From Thinopyrum elongatum (lineage: Eukaryota; Streptophyta; Magnoliopsida; Poales; Poaceae): a stretch of DNA of 64,000 bases. The notes beneath the pieces are model-generated. The model was not told the DNA's origin. It saw only the letters and a list, made by a program, of their open reading frames with translations, and did no database searches. Each line of letters begins with the position of its first letter. Positions within the stretch are counted from its first letter, which is position 1. Shown piece after piece: positions 44,716 through 56,466 of this stretch. The stretch covers positions 490,833,180 through 490,897,179 of the forward strand of contig CM022298.1 in NCBI GenBank assembly GCA_011799875.1, in the 5' to 3' direction. A program made the translations under genes and the position numbers.

Positions 44716-46284
44716 TGATATGTCTCCAACGTATCTATAATTTTTTACTGTTCCATGCTATTACATTATCTGTTTTGGATGTTTTATATGCATTAATATG
44801 CTATTTTATATTATTTTTGGGACTAACCTATTAACCTAGAGCCCAGTGCCAGTTTTTGTTTTTTCCCTTGTTTTAGAGTTTCGCAGAAAAGGAATACCAA
44901 ACGGAGTCCAAACGGAATGAAACCTTTGCGATGATTTTTCTTGGACCAGAAGACTTGGAGATGAAGTCGGAGGAGCCACAAGGCGGCCACAAGGACAGAG
45001 GGCGCGCCCAGGGGGGTAGGGCACGCCTCCCACCCTTGTGGGCCCCCCGTGACCCTCTTGACCTAATTCTTTCGCCTATATATTCCCAAATATCCCCGAA
45101 CCACCAGAGGCATCCACGAAAACACTTTTCCACCGCCGCAACTGTCTGTACCCGTGAGATCCCATCTAGGGACCTTTTTCGGCACCCTGCCGGAGGGGGA
45201 TTCGATCACGGAGGGCTTCTACATCAACTCTATTGCCCTTCCGATGAAGCGTGAGTAGTTTACCACAGACCTACGGGTCCATAGCTAGTAGCTAGATGGC
45301 TTTTTCTCTCTCTTTGATTCTCAATACCACGTTCTCCTCGATGTTCTTGGAGATCTATTCGACGTAATACTTTTTTGCGGTGTGTTTGCCGAGATTCAAT
45401 GAATTGTGGCTTTATGATCAGCTTATCTATGAATATTATTTGAATCTTCTCTGAATTCTTTTATGCATGATTTGATATCTTTGTAATTCTCTTCGAACTA
45501 TCGGTTTGGTTTGGCCAACTAGATTGGTTTTTCTTGCAATGGGAGAAGTGCTTAGCTTTGGGTTTAATCTTGCGGTGTCCTTTCCCAGTGATAGTAGGGG
45601 CAGCAAGGCACGTATTGTATTGTTGCCATCGAGGATAAAAAGATGGGGTTTTCATCATATTGCTTGAGTTAATTCCTCTACATCATGTCATCTTACTTAA
45701 TGCATTACTCCATCCTTTATGAACTTAATACTCTAGATGCATGCTGGATAGCGGTCGATGTGTGGAGTAATAGTAGTAGATGCAGAATCGTTTTGGTCTA
45801 CTTGACACGGACATGATGCCTATATTCATGATCATTGCCTTAGATATCGTCATAACTTTGCGCTTTTCTATCAATTGCTCGGCAGTAATTTATTCACCCA
45901 CCGTATTATTTGCTATCTTGAGAGAAGCCTCTAGTGAAACCTATGGCCCCCGGGTCTATTTTCCATCATATAAGTATCCGATCTACTATTTTGCAATCTT
46001 TTACTTTCCGATCTATAAACCAAAAATACCAAAAATATTTACTTTATCGTTTATCTATCTCTATCAGATCTCACTTTTGCAAGTAACCGTGAAGGGATTG
46101 ACAGCCCCTTTATCGCGTTGGGTGCAAGTTGTTTGATTGTTTGTGCAGGTATTCGGTGATTTGTGCGTTGTCTCCTACTGGATTGATACCTTGGTTATCA
46201 AACTGAGGGAAATACTTATCTCTACTTTGCTGCATCACCCTTTCCTCTTCAAGGGAAAAACCAACGCAAGCTCAAGAAGTAGCA
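44716..46284 (+). repeat. Second RLG-6 LTR, with solo-LTR context
   Basis: 1569 bp, TGATATGTCTCC … CAAGAAGTAGCA. It is flanked on both sides by ACAAG (44711-44715 and 46285-46289) and on both sides by RLG-4 sequence that joins in frame once it is removed. It thus sits as a solo LTR would. Confidence 0.92.
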
Positions 46285-47342
46285 ACAAGCGAAAGCGCCA
46301 CATTGGCTCCGCAGCGAGCAGCTGATTTCTTCCACGCCTGCACTCGACTAGGAACTTCATCGAGCCGAGCCATCAGTGACTCGAGGTCACTCTGAAGTTT
46401 ATCCTCTGGCCACAGCTCTTGGTCTATCCTTGACAGTGCAACCTTCAGTTGAGCAATATACCCCAAGACGCTGTCGAGATGAGCTTCAAGTCGCAATACA
46501 TTCATTGCAGCTTCATCCTTGACGAGTAACTTTGTGGGGTCTAGGCCTGGTTCAATCTGTTTGGTTTCCTGCTCAAAATACTGACAGAACTCTGCACAAG
46601 GATGGAAAATACGAGTCAGCAACAATATTATGTGGAAGTTTTACAGATTCACTCGGACAAAGAAAGATACCTTCGAGCATGATGTACATCTTCTTTGCAA
46701 GGCCCCCCAAGTAAACCTCCAGCTCGTCCCTCTTCCGAGTGAGTTGGTCTACCTTGTCAGTCAAGACAACTTTCTCCTCCCTCAGCTGAGCGGCCTTCTT
46801 CTTCACCTCCTCAACGGCAGTCTTCAGGGCCGCATTCTCCTCTTCGAGTTTTCCGACTGAAGGTAGCTTTCTCTCAGCTGCTTCAGTCTTCTCTCGCGCC
46901 ACCTTTTGCAATCCCGCGAGTTCAGTGTCCTTCCTCTCCAACGCCTGCTTCATAGTGTCTAAAGAAATAACATTCTTTAGTCGTTCTTGGAGTTGACGGT
47001 TTTCACTACGCACATCTGTTCGAGTGGAATCACTCGGTTCAAAGGATGAAAAAGAAGAAACAACAAAGCATACAGTCGGCAAAGTATTACCTCCCATGGT
47101 CTTCACTTCGGCCTGAGCATCCTTCAGGTTCTTCTTGGCAAGTTCTAGATCCAGTTGGAGTTGGATCTTCTCCTTCTCCAAGGCAACGTACTGAGTCCCA
47201 AGTTCACAAGATTTCTGAGATCAACAAAAAACAATTCAGTTGACGAAGAGAAAGACCCTTCACTTCCGAGTGAAGAAGAGCAAATCCAGATTGCTATTAT
47301 CAAAAGAGTTCTAAGACCACCGCCGAATCAAACATTCAACGG

Positions 47343-47690
47343 CGGTCTCGGGGACTACACCCAGTGGGTGCACTCAGCGTGCCCCCACTGGATCAATTTC
47401 CCACTTGGTACAGCCTGCCCGGCCCGAGTGGAAGAAGAAAAAAAAACCTTGTTCTGAGACTCCCGCCGACTGCCCGCAGTCGACAACGGTCTCGGGGACT
47501 ACACCCAGTGGGTGCACTCAGCGTGCCCCCACTGGATCAGTTACCCACTCGGCACGGCCCGAGTGAAGAGCTACAAACAGGCATATTCTAAGACCCCCAC
47601 CAGATCAAACATTCGACAAGGGTCTCGGGGACTACACCCAGTGGGTGCACTCAGCGTGCCCCCACTGGAAGAACTACACAATAAAAAAAA
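47343..47690. repeat. Tandem repeats in intron 4 of the RLG-4 antisense gene
   Basis: Three units (starting about 47343, 47489 and 47622) of GGTCTCGGGGACTACACC followed by CCAGTGGG-TGCACTCAGCGTG-CCCCCACTGG, an inverted repeat with an 8-bp stem. The intron is 47215-47758 (544 bp), the longest of the gene. Confidence 0.9.
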
Positions 47691-49887
47691 CACCCAGTGG
47701 GTGTACAGAATCAAGACGAAGAAAATCCAATCAGAAATCAACTTACAATCTTACTTACTCGGACATTGGTCTGAAGGGCAGAACTGGCGTCGTAAGCAGC
47801 CTTGCTGGATTCGTACACCTCCTCCAGCCGCTGCATCATCAAGCCAGCTTGGATCATAGCCTCCTTGGCAGCTCCAGTTTTGTCCTCCGGGACATGATGC
47901 AGAGCGAATCCACTCGACGCAGGAGTTGGTGACGCAGCTGGAGGGATCAGCGTTTGAGGTTGCCCAGTCGGACCAGTAGCTTGGGCACTCGACATCGGAG
48001 GCTGGGTAGTCGACAAAGGGTCAGCAAAAGAGACACCAACTCGAGACGAACTACCGAGTTCTTGAACAACAGGTTCAGGCGGCGGATGAGACGTTCGACT
48101 GGAAGGCACTCTCCGGGCGAGGTTCCGTGAGGTGGTCGAGGCCCTGCCTCTTCCTCCTGCACTCCTTGGAGGCTCCTTCTCGTCGTCGTCTGGAAGTTGG
48201 ATAACGTCTGCTGGCACTGTAGTCACTCGACAGTAAGATTTCAGTCGATCGCCTGGACAATTGACAAGGTGTGAGCTGATCATACCTGCTCGAGAAGTGG
48301 CCGCGTCCGCAGTCTCTGCGTCAGCCTGCTCATCGTCGATCTCCATATGGGACGTCCCAGAGGTAGCAGCCCTGGAGACCCAGGATCCCATTCAGTCAAA
48401 TAAACAAGAAGGTCCACAACAGCAATAAAGAAAAAGAAGAAGAAACACTTACGCCGAAGCAATAGGCACAGCAACTTTGATCCTGGGCAGAGCCTTCCAA
48501 GGTTTAGGAGGAATGACCTTGGCTTGCTTGGCGGTTTTCTCCTTCGGGTCGCGAGTCGATGTCTGAGTGCGCTTTGGAGTCCTCGCACTTGATGTCGTTG
48601 CCTTGCCGTGGTTAGCTGCAGGATCTTGGGATTGCTTGGTGCGTCGCTCGGTGCGTGGTGGTGACTCGACTTCCTCGCTGTCGTCAGAGTCGTCGCTGTC
48701 ATCATCACTGTCGTCAGCGTAATCAATATCGGCGCTCCCGCCCTCGCTCTCTGCTCCTCCGAGGTGTTGTTCTCCATTAGGCACGGGCGAGTACATCTTC
48801 GTGAATACCTACAAGGCACAGGTTGCAAATATCAGTCGGATTCCAAAATAGCTGCATATTGAAGAATACAAGATAAAACACTCGACAAGTTACGCCTGAC
48901 CTCTCCTGGAGAGTTCTCGGCGTCGAATGGCAAGATTCGCTTTGCTTCGCGTGGGTTGTCCTTGTTTCCAGTGATGCTCCGAAGCCACTGGGCCACCGTC
49001 TCCTCATCGACCTCCTCCGGGTGGGATCGAGCGGTGTCACCTGGACCCGAGTACATCCACATGGGATGGTCACGAGCTTGCAAGGGCTGGATGTGTCGAC
49101 TGATAAACACTTCCAGCAAGTCCATGCCTGTCACTCCGCCCCGGACCAACGCCACAACGTCATCAACCAAGATGGCCACCTCTCCCTTCTCCTCCTCCTC
49201 TACAATCAGCAAACGAGGGGCGCGGAGTCTCTCCAGAGAGAATGGGGGAAGGCCGGTCGACTGACCCGGGGTCAGGATATCCTTGCAGTAAAACCAGGTC
49301 GACTGCCACCCCCTAACCGATTCAGGAAAGGTCATAGGAGGGAAAGAGCTCCTACCTCTCATTTGGACCCCCAAACCTCCACACATTTGGATCACGTGGG
49401 TCCTCTCATCAGTCGGATTGGCTTTCTTAACTGACTAAGATCGGCAAGTGAAAATGTGTTTGAATAACCCCCATTGTGGGTGGCATCCCAGGAAGTTCTC
49501 ACACAATGAAACATATGCGGCAAGGTACGAGATGGTGTTTGGGGGAAAGTGATGGATCTAAGCACCGAAGAAATTCAAGAATCCGCGGAAGAATGGATGC
49601 GAGGGCAGTGAAAAACCTCTTTCCACGTGAGTCGTGAGGAGAACTCGCTCGCCGTCGCGTGGCGCAGGCTCAGACTCCCCCTCAGGCAGCCTCCATGATC
49701 CGTCTGCGATCAGGCCGTCGGCGACGAGCCCTTCCAGATCCCCCACCGAGACGGAGGAGGGGATACAATCCCCTTGGATCCAACCTGGCGGCAGGGCAGA
49801 CCGCGAGGTCGACCCCTTCGCCATTTTCTTGCCCTTGGTCGTTGTCTTCTTCGCGCGCTCTAGGGCCCTTGTCTTGTCCTTCACCAT

Positions 49888-50426
49888 TGTTGTAATGCTC
49901 GACGTGAGTGAGCAGAGAGGCGTTGAGCTGGAGAGGGCGAGGAGGGGAGGCAGAGGAGAAGGGGGAGAATGGCAGGCACTGTTCCACGCATCGGCATCGG
50001 CGCCTTATATGGCCACGCGTCCGAGTGACTGACTCGTGGGCCCGCGCAATCTTAGCACATCGCGCAATCGGTGCCATCTTGATACGTGGCGAAAAAGGTG
50101 GCACATGGATCGAGGAGCCCCTCTCCACTTGCCCCGCTTACTGCGCTGCGCCCCGACCCGTGCGCTTCCCCAAATTTCGAATCTCGTGAAATTCGGGTCC
50201 AGCGAATCAGTCGATCGTGCCAAAGATAGCCAAATCCAATCTGCTCAATACCATGCTACATATTTCACTCAAAAATTCCAGAAGCCAGAATCGATCAAGG
50301 TGACTGACGAAGGGTTAAACTACTAACATACTGTCGAACCTCCAAGAAGGTGTCTCAGAGACAATGAGTTGGGTCGAAGTCAACTTCAATCCTTCTTCAC
50401 TCGGTCCTCGATCCATTCGGGGGCTA
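49888..50426 (-). promoter_or_regulatory. Upstream region of RLG-4 antisense gene with TATA-like box
   Basis: On the minus strand, GGCCATATAAGGCG (about 50000-50013) lies about 120 bp before the ATG at 49887, with a CT-rich leader between. This suits a plant core promoter. The remaining bases up to the 3' LTR contain no supported gene; the purine tract ATTCGGGGGCTAA ends at 50426 and is the plus-strand primer of RLG-4. Prediction from motifs only. Confidence 0.45.
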
Positions 50427-50955
50427 ATGATGATGACATGTACCTAGGGTAGGGTCGTAGGCCTGACCTGTATGCCCTACCCAAGGACACTGCACAAGAG
50501 GCCAAGGCCTACAAAGTTAAACAGAAGATACCGACTGGAATCCTCATGAAATGCGATCCACTCGACAAAAGATCCACTCGGATATTCCAATTCCACTCGA
50601 CCGTCATTATTCACTCGGTAGACAAGAATCCACTCGAAGGACAGAAGACTTAGAGCCACCTCTGGATGGCAACGGTCAGGCATTCACTCCATTGCCTTAA
50701 AGGTCATTAAATACGGGTGTTACCAGTAACGTACGTGACTTTACTCACTCATTGAACCCCTGTGTAACCGAGGGCTGCGAGGGGTCGGCATACTCTATAT
50801 AAGCTACCCCTCCCCTCTTGCACCGAGACGTAGGGCTGTTACCTCCTTCGAGAAGGGCCTGAACTCGTAAAACCGAGTGTACAACCTCGTCGTAGCTAGG
50901 CACTGCCTCCTCCTACGTACCCCCTATCTCTACTGTCAGATCTGTTCCCATGACA
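50427..50955 (+). repeat. 3' LTR of RLG-4
   Basis: 529 bp, TGATGATGACATG … GTTCCCATGACA, followed by GTCCA. About 55 bp present in the 5' LTR are lost between two GCAC copies. Confidence 0.93.
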
Positions 50956-52527
50956 GTCCATGGCACTCTTGCACTATTATTATTTTCATATCATTCAGTC
51001 GTGCAAGTGAAAGGCAATAATGACGATATTTCATGAAGTGACTGTGGCAGAGAGAAGCGGGTATGAACTCAACTTGTTTTTGTAAATATGTTTAACTCAG
51101 TATCCATGATTCAGCATATTATGATTAAACATGTTTGCAATGACAATTAGAGATTATAGTTGCTCATGTCATGCTTAAGTAGCTAGGAGTGGATAATGAT
51201 TTATCTTGGATGTCAACATGCATTAAAATGATTGTGATTAGTATGATGATATGGTATCCTCCTCTGAATGTTTCAAGTGGCTTGACTTGGCACATGTTCA
51301 CAAATGTAGTTGAATCAAAACCAACATAGCCTCTATAATATTTATGTTCATGGTGTCTGTATCCTACTCATGCTAGTATTCAATGTTGATTGTTCATAAT
51401 GCATGTTCATGACCGTTTTCGCTCTCTAGCTGGCCGCTTCTCAACCTATTTGCTAGCCTTCACCTGTACTAAGCGGGAATACTGCTTGTGCATCAAAATC
51501 CTTAAACCTAAGTTATTCCAGATGAGTCCACTATATCTACCTATATGCGGTATTACCCTACCGTTCCAAGTAAATTTGCATGTGCCACCTCTAAAATTTC
51601 AAATGAACATCTGTTTTGTGTGCCTGGACCGCTCATGGAGCGACAGGGGGTGGTCAGTATCTTCCATGCTAAGAGGGTTATTCTCATGATGAGTGTTTAT
51701 TCACTCGTCCTTGCACGAGAGGGGTCGGTAATAGGGATACCCAGCCCCGAAATCAAAAACTGCAAATAATTAAACAAAACTCCCCCAGGATTGTTGTTGG
51801 TATGGATGGCACCTGTGGATTCGGCTAGCTGTGGAGTGTGTTTGTTGGTGGAGGGGGATTAAACCTTTACTTTTACCACTTGGGAACCGCCACTAATATG
51901 TTTAGCATGGAAGATATTGAAAACTGGTCGTAACGTTGACAGGAAGGGTGCACCTCCCGAATTTAAATTTATCTCTGATTTAAGCTTTGATCTCTAGCAC
52001 CTCTGCAAATCCCTGCTTCCCTCTGTGAAGGGACTATCTATTTACTTTTATTATTGAGTCATCACCTTCTCAAACAAGCGCCAAACCTAAGAGCACTATT
52101 GTCATCCTCATGCATTATGTATAGTTAATGTTGAATGCATCATGACTGGATCCTTTTTACCATGAATTACAATGTTTAGTCGCTGCTTGAACTTTGGAGG
52201 TGCTCTGGATTTATGTTTTGCGGTCTCAGAAAGGGCTAGCGAGATACCACTGTTGTCATATTATATCATGATTGTTTTGACAAAGTGTTGGCATTTGAGA
52301 TATCTTATTATTGCTCGCTAGTTGATTATGCCATTGATATGAGTTGATATAATTTCTAAGAGTTATTGTTGATATGGTTAGTCATGATCTTTGCTGAAAA
52401 CCTGGGTGTTGTTTAAGCATATATATGTAAACAAGAACATAAGAGTTCGTAAAAGTTTTAATTTATCACTTTTAGTTTGTCAACTGAATTGCTTGAGGAC
52501 AAGCAATGGGTTAAGCTTGGGGGAGTT
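50956..52527 (+). other. RLG-3 3' spacer after RLG-4
   Basis: Non-coding continuation of RLG-3, AT-rich, with no supported gene. It ends with TTAAGCTTGGGGGAGT, the purine tract before the 3' LTR. Confidence 0.7.
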
Positions 52528-53874
52528 GATACGTCTCCATCGTATCTACTTTTACTAACGCTTTTGCTTTTGTTTTGGACTCTAATTTGCATGATTTGGA
52601 TGAAACTAACCCGGGCTGACGCTGTTTTCAGCAGAACTACCATGGTGTTGCTTTTGTGCAGAAATAAAAGTTCTCGTAATTGGACGAAACTTTTTGGAGA
52701 ATTATTTTGGAATATATAAAAATATTGTAACCAAGACCCACCAGAGGGGGGGGCTGGCTGCCCACAAGACACCAGGGCGCGCCACCCCCTGGCGTGCCCT
52801 GGTGGGTGGTGGGGCCCTCGGGGCTCCGCTGATCCTAATCTCAACTCTATAAATTCCTATTTTTGGAGAGAAAAATACGAGAGGAAGTTTCATCGCGTTT
52901 CACAATATGGAGCTATTGCCACCTCCTGTTCTTCATCGAGAGGCCAGATCTGGAGCCTGTTTGGGGCTTCGGAGAGGGGAATCTTCAGTCTTCGTCGTCA
53001 CCAACCCTCCTTCATCACCAATTCCATGATGCTCCCCACCGGGAGTGAGTAATTCCTTCGTAGGCTCGCTAGCCGGTGAGGAGTTGGATGAGATTCATCA
53101 TGTAGTCGAGTTAGTTTTGTTAGGGCTTGATCCCTGGTATCCACTATGTTCTGATTGATGTTGCTATGACTTTGCTATGCTTAATGCTTTTCACTAGGGC
53201 CCTAGTGCCATGATTTCAGATCTGAACCGTTTATGTTTTCACCATTATATCTATGTTCTAGATCCGATCTTGCTAGTCATATGCACCTGCTATGTGTTAT
53301 GATCCGTAAACCCAAGTGTGATTGTAATTGGGATACTTTTCAGTGATGACCGTAGTTTGGGGAGTTAATGCTTTGTTCTGGTTCTCTATTAAAAGGAGGC
53401 CTTAATATCCCTTAGTTTCCTTATGGACCCCGCTGCCATGGGAGGGTAGGACAAAAGATGTCATGCAAGTTCTTTTCCATAAGCACGTATGACTATTTAC
53501 GGAATACATGCCTACATTATATTTATGAACTGGAGCTAGTTCTGTGTCTCCCTAGGTTATGACTATTATATGATGAATATCATCCAACGAATTCACCGAT
53601 CCAATGCCTATGAGTTTCCCACATATTGTTCTCGCTAAGTTACTATTGTTATTGCTACTGTTACTACTGCTATCAAAACCATCATATTACTATGCTACTA
53701 ATCATTTTGTTGCAGATATTTAATCTCCAGATGTGGTTGAATTGACAACTCAACTACTAATATTTACAAATATTCTTTGGTTCCCCTTGTGTCGAATCTA
53801 TAAATTTGGGTTGAATACTCTACCCTCGAAAACGGTTGTGATCCCCTATACTTGTGGGTTATCAGACACACCTA
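52528..53874 (+). repeat. 3' LTR of RLG-3
   Basis: 1347 bp, TGATACGTCTCCATCG … GTGGGTTATCA, followed by GACAC. Confidence 0.93.
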
Positions 53875-53879
53875 TGGGA

Positions 53880-54804
53880 CAGGTGTCGCTAAAGGTAATT
53901 TCCCTTCCAGCGAGCTGCCACGTGCCCGATAGGTCCCACCGAACCACTGCGGCCTTGACACCTCATCGATTAGTGACCAGCTGATCGATGACATGAAGCG
54001 CTGGTGCCTGGCAAGAACTTGCTGGCCACGGAGCTTGCCGGACCTTCACCTTGCCGGCTCGGCCTTACCGGCAAGGGCTGTCTTGCCCTCCTCAGCTAAG
54101 TAGATCATCTTAGCCTTGATTCTTGGTCTTCTTGATGCGCTCCTTGACCTCTCAGGAGCAGCTTCGCTTGACTTGGGATGTCCTTGGTAAGCTCTTTCGC
54201 CGGCAAGGGAATTGCTACTTGTCTGTGCATAAGTTAGGGTGTAAAACACCCATGTTTCATACATCGATAGGATCCGTGTTTGAGCCCGAGTCATGGTCAA
54301 GGACCGATGAGAGGATAGAGTCCACACAAGAGTCAAGGCTCAGTGCGACGATGATTGATTTCGTGCTCGCAGCCGGATCTACTGCAGGATCCGATCTGCA
54401 GCCCGAATCGGAGATCGGCTCCGAGTTCAAGCCCGCGGTGGCCGGAGGTTCCTCGATACGACCCGGCATCCAGCCCGAAAAGACGAGCTCACTACATGAA
54501 TCCGTGGTGTATTCCAGGCTCCCAAACATGACAACTTGGTCCGGGGTGAAATTCTCGATGAGGGCGAGATGGCTCGCTAGGTCGGTGTGCACGACAATGC
54601 TGACGAGTGCGAAAAGCAGGCCAGGGACGAAGATGTCAACATAGCCGGCATCACAATTGATCTATATATGAGCCATCGATACTTATTTCGATCACACAAC
54701 GGAACTCTCAATGAAAGCACCAATGTCGGTACAAAAACCGGCAGACCTCGGGTAGGCGGTCCCGAGCTGTGGGTCTCAGATCTATGGATAACAGGAGACG
54801 AAGG
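53880..54804 (-). mobile_element. RLG-2 remainder and RLG-7 5' fragment (minus-strand gypsy)
   Basis: The first part (53880 to perhaps 53970) may be the outer end of the RLG-2 LTR. From about 54000 to 54800 the sequence is the 5' end of a gypsy element on the minus strand: inner LTR end at 54724 (TGTCGGTAC on the plus strand), tRNA-Thr primer site (54722-54707), then a leader frame (54592-54257) whose M-F-G-S-L-E-Y-T-T-D-S matches the RLG-1 leader motif G-N-M-E-Y-M-A-D-T. It is a relative of RLG-1. Its LTR is cut at 54804 by RLC-2. Where RLG-2 ends and RLG-7 starts is not resolved. Confidence 0.6.
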
Positions 54805-56382
54805 TAAAAGTGCAACTAATCCCTGGGTGGTTTTGGTAATTCACAACAACATATAGCTCATTGAACTAATGATCATTCAAGTTGGTTATTTTAGGGAGTT
54901 CAATGTTTGGCATGGCATGGACTAGAGATGTGGACCCGTCAAAATGCTAAGGACAAAGATTGGCAAAAGCTCAAGACTCTTCATTTCTATTTTAGTGATC
55001 CAAGATCACATTGAGTCCATAGGAAAGCCAATACTATTAAAAGGGGATGAGGTGTTGCTTAATGGTCTATTTGCTCAAGTTCTTAGTGATATTGCTCCAA
55101 AACCCTCAGCCACTTTCCCATTCCAAATATGTCCAAAACCCAAAGTCAAACTCGGCCCCACCGATTTGATCTATCCGGTGCCACTGAGTTCTTTTGACAT
55201 AGCCACTGCCAGAAACACTAACAGTTCAATCACACCAATACGGATCTTGGTCTCACCGAGATGGCCTTGCATTCCCACTGTGACATGTTGCACTCTTTCG
55301 GTCTCACCGAGTCAGTGCAATCAGTCACACCGAGTTTGCCTGTCATTCGCTCTGTTGTCCTATTACTTCACTTCGGTCCCACTGAGTCGATGCAATCGGT
55401 CACACAGAGTTGATGTTTGTCCTAGACCTAGCATATCGGTCACACTGAGTTGTTCCAGTCGGTCCCACCGAGATTCCTAACGTTCACATTTTGAACTGAA
55501 TCGGTGTCACCGGGTTCCTCTATTCGGTCTGACCGAGTTGGGTCAAATGTGTGTAACGGTTGGATTTTATGTGGAGGTTATATATACCCCTCCACCCCCT
55601 TCTCCATTTGAGAGAGAGCCATCATAACGTGCCTACACCTCCACTACTCATTTTCTGAGAGAGAACCACCTACTCATGTGTTGAGACCAAGATATACCAA
55701 TCCTACCACAAGAATCTTGATCTCTAGCCTTCCCCAAGTTGCTTTCCACTCAAATCATCTTTCCACCATATCCAAATCTGTGAGAGAGAGTTGAGTGTTG
55801 GGGAGACTATCATTTGAAGCACAAGAGCAAGGAGTTCATCGTCAACACACCATCTATTACCTTTTGGAGAGTGGTGTCTCCTAGATTGGTTAGGTGTCAC
55901 TTGAGAGCCTCCGACAAGATGTGGAGTTGAACCAAGAAGTTTGTAAGGGCAAGGAGATCGCCTACTTCGTGAAGATCTACCCGAGTGAGGCAAATCCTTC
56001 GTGGGCGATGGCCATGGTGGGATAGACAAGGTTGCTTCTTCGTGAACCCTTCGTGGGTGGAGCCCTCTGTGGACACGCGCAACCGTTACCCTTCGTGGGT
56101 TGAAGTCTCCATCAACGTGGACGTATGATAGCACCACCTATCGGAACCACGCCAAAAATCTCCGTGTCTACATTGCGTTTGCCTTCTCCAAACCCTTCCC
56201 TTTACCTTCATATGCAATGTTTTACATTCCGCTGCTACACTCTTAGAATTGCATGTGTAGGTTGATTGCTTGACTTGTACTAGTTGCTAAAATCAGCCAA
56301 CACTTAAAATTGGGAAAAGGCTAGATTTTTATTTGGTCAAGTAGTCTAATCACCCCCCTCTAGACCTACTTTCGATCCTACA
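54805..56382 (+). repeat. 5' LTR of RLC-2
   Basis: 1578 bp. The first bases read TAAAAGTGC where the 3' LTR has TGAAAGTGC, so the terminal TG is mutated; the inner end is …GATCCTACA. A TATATATACCCC box lies at about 55578. Palindromic CTCGGT-type motifs fill 55140-55550. Confidence 0.9.
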
Positions 56383-56384
56383 AG

Positions 56385-56396
56385 TGGTATCAGAGC
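56385..56396 (+). other. Primer-binding site of RLC-2 (tRNA-iMet type)
   Basis: TGGTATCAGAGC, two bases after the LTR, the standard copia primer site complementary to initiator tRNA-Met. Confidence 0.92.
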
Positions 56397-56466
56397 TTTG
56401 GTCTCCATTTGCCTTGATTTCCATAGCCTTGGCGATCATAGCCTTGGTTTCACAACCTAGGAGAGT

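Larger units (their letters stand above)
44533..49887 (-). pseudogene. Antisense spliced gene of RLG-4 (seven exons, two stops, LTR in last exon)
   Basis: Exons on the minus strand: 49887-48901, 48808-48453, 48371-48286, 48216-47759, 47214-47091, 47015-46671, then 46591-46285 joined to 44710-44533 after removal of the LTR and one ACAAG copy. All six introns are GT-AG and phases agree: 2841 bases, 947 codons with stop. Two TAG codons interrupt exon 1 (49560-49558 and 49437-49435), both plausible CAG changes. Exon 1 has the W-Q-S-T-W-F-Y-C-K-D motif shared with the RLG-5 protein; exon 2 is acidic (D/S-rich) then basic; exons 5-6 code for a strong coiled coil; the last exon has KKSAARCGA. Without the insertion it ends …PRPAE. 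Function unknown; homologous to 33779-30005. Confidence 0.7.
16179..50955 (+). mobile_element. RLG-4: complete-type gypsy element with antisense gene; host of RLG-5 and RLG-6
   Basis: LTRs 16179-16761 and 50427-50955, target duplication GTCCA on both sides (16174-16178 and 50956-50960). The sense strand has gag, protease, RT, RNase H and, after the RLG-5 insertion, integrase. A hairpin-forming tandem array follows (36830-37860), then a seven-exon gene on the minus strand (49887-44533), then the purine tract ATTCGGGGGCTAA and the 3' LTR. The order gag-pol plus an antisense ORF before the 3' LTR is that of the Tat-type gypsy lineage. All coding regions contain stops or frameshifts. Confidence 0.93.
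9745..53874 (+). mobile_element. RLG-3: gypsy element carrying gag-protease and a second ORF, host of RLG-4
   Basis: LTRs 9745-11087 and 52528-53874 both start TGATACGTCTCCATCG and end GTGGGTTATCA; the flanks are GACAC on both sides (9740-9744 and 53875-53879). Without the nested RLG-4 the element is about 9.35 kb. It has a tRNA-Asp primer site (11099), a gag-protease region (11166-13882), a second sense-strand ORF (14625-15641) and a purine tract GCTTGGGGGAG before the 3' LTR. It has no reverse transcriptase, RNase H or integrase. The terminal sequences resemble the abundant Triticeae gypsy families I remember as Sabrina/WHAM type; this naming is from memory. Confidence 0.93.

Noticed and set aside
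38231..46284. RLG-6 as a normal element with two LTRs
   Set aside because: The interior is followed by a copy of the 5' host flank before the second LTR and has no polypurine tract, so the second LTR is not its own 3' LTR in simple continuity.
48280..48828. 182-codon minus-strand frame overlapping the RLG-4 antisense gene
   Set aside because: It runs through two introns in another frame than the exons and has low-complexity content; it is a shadow of exon 2.
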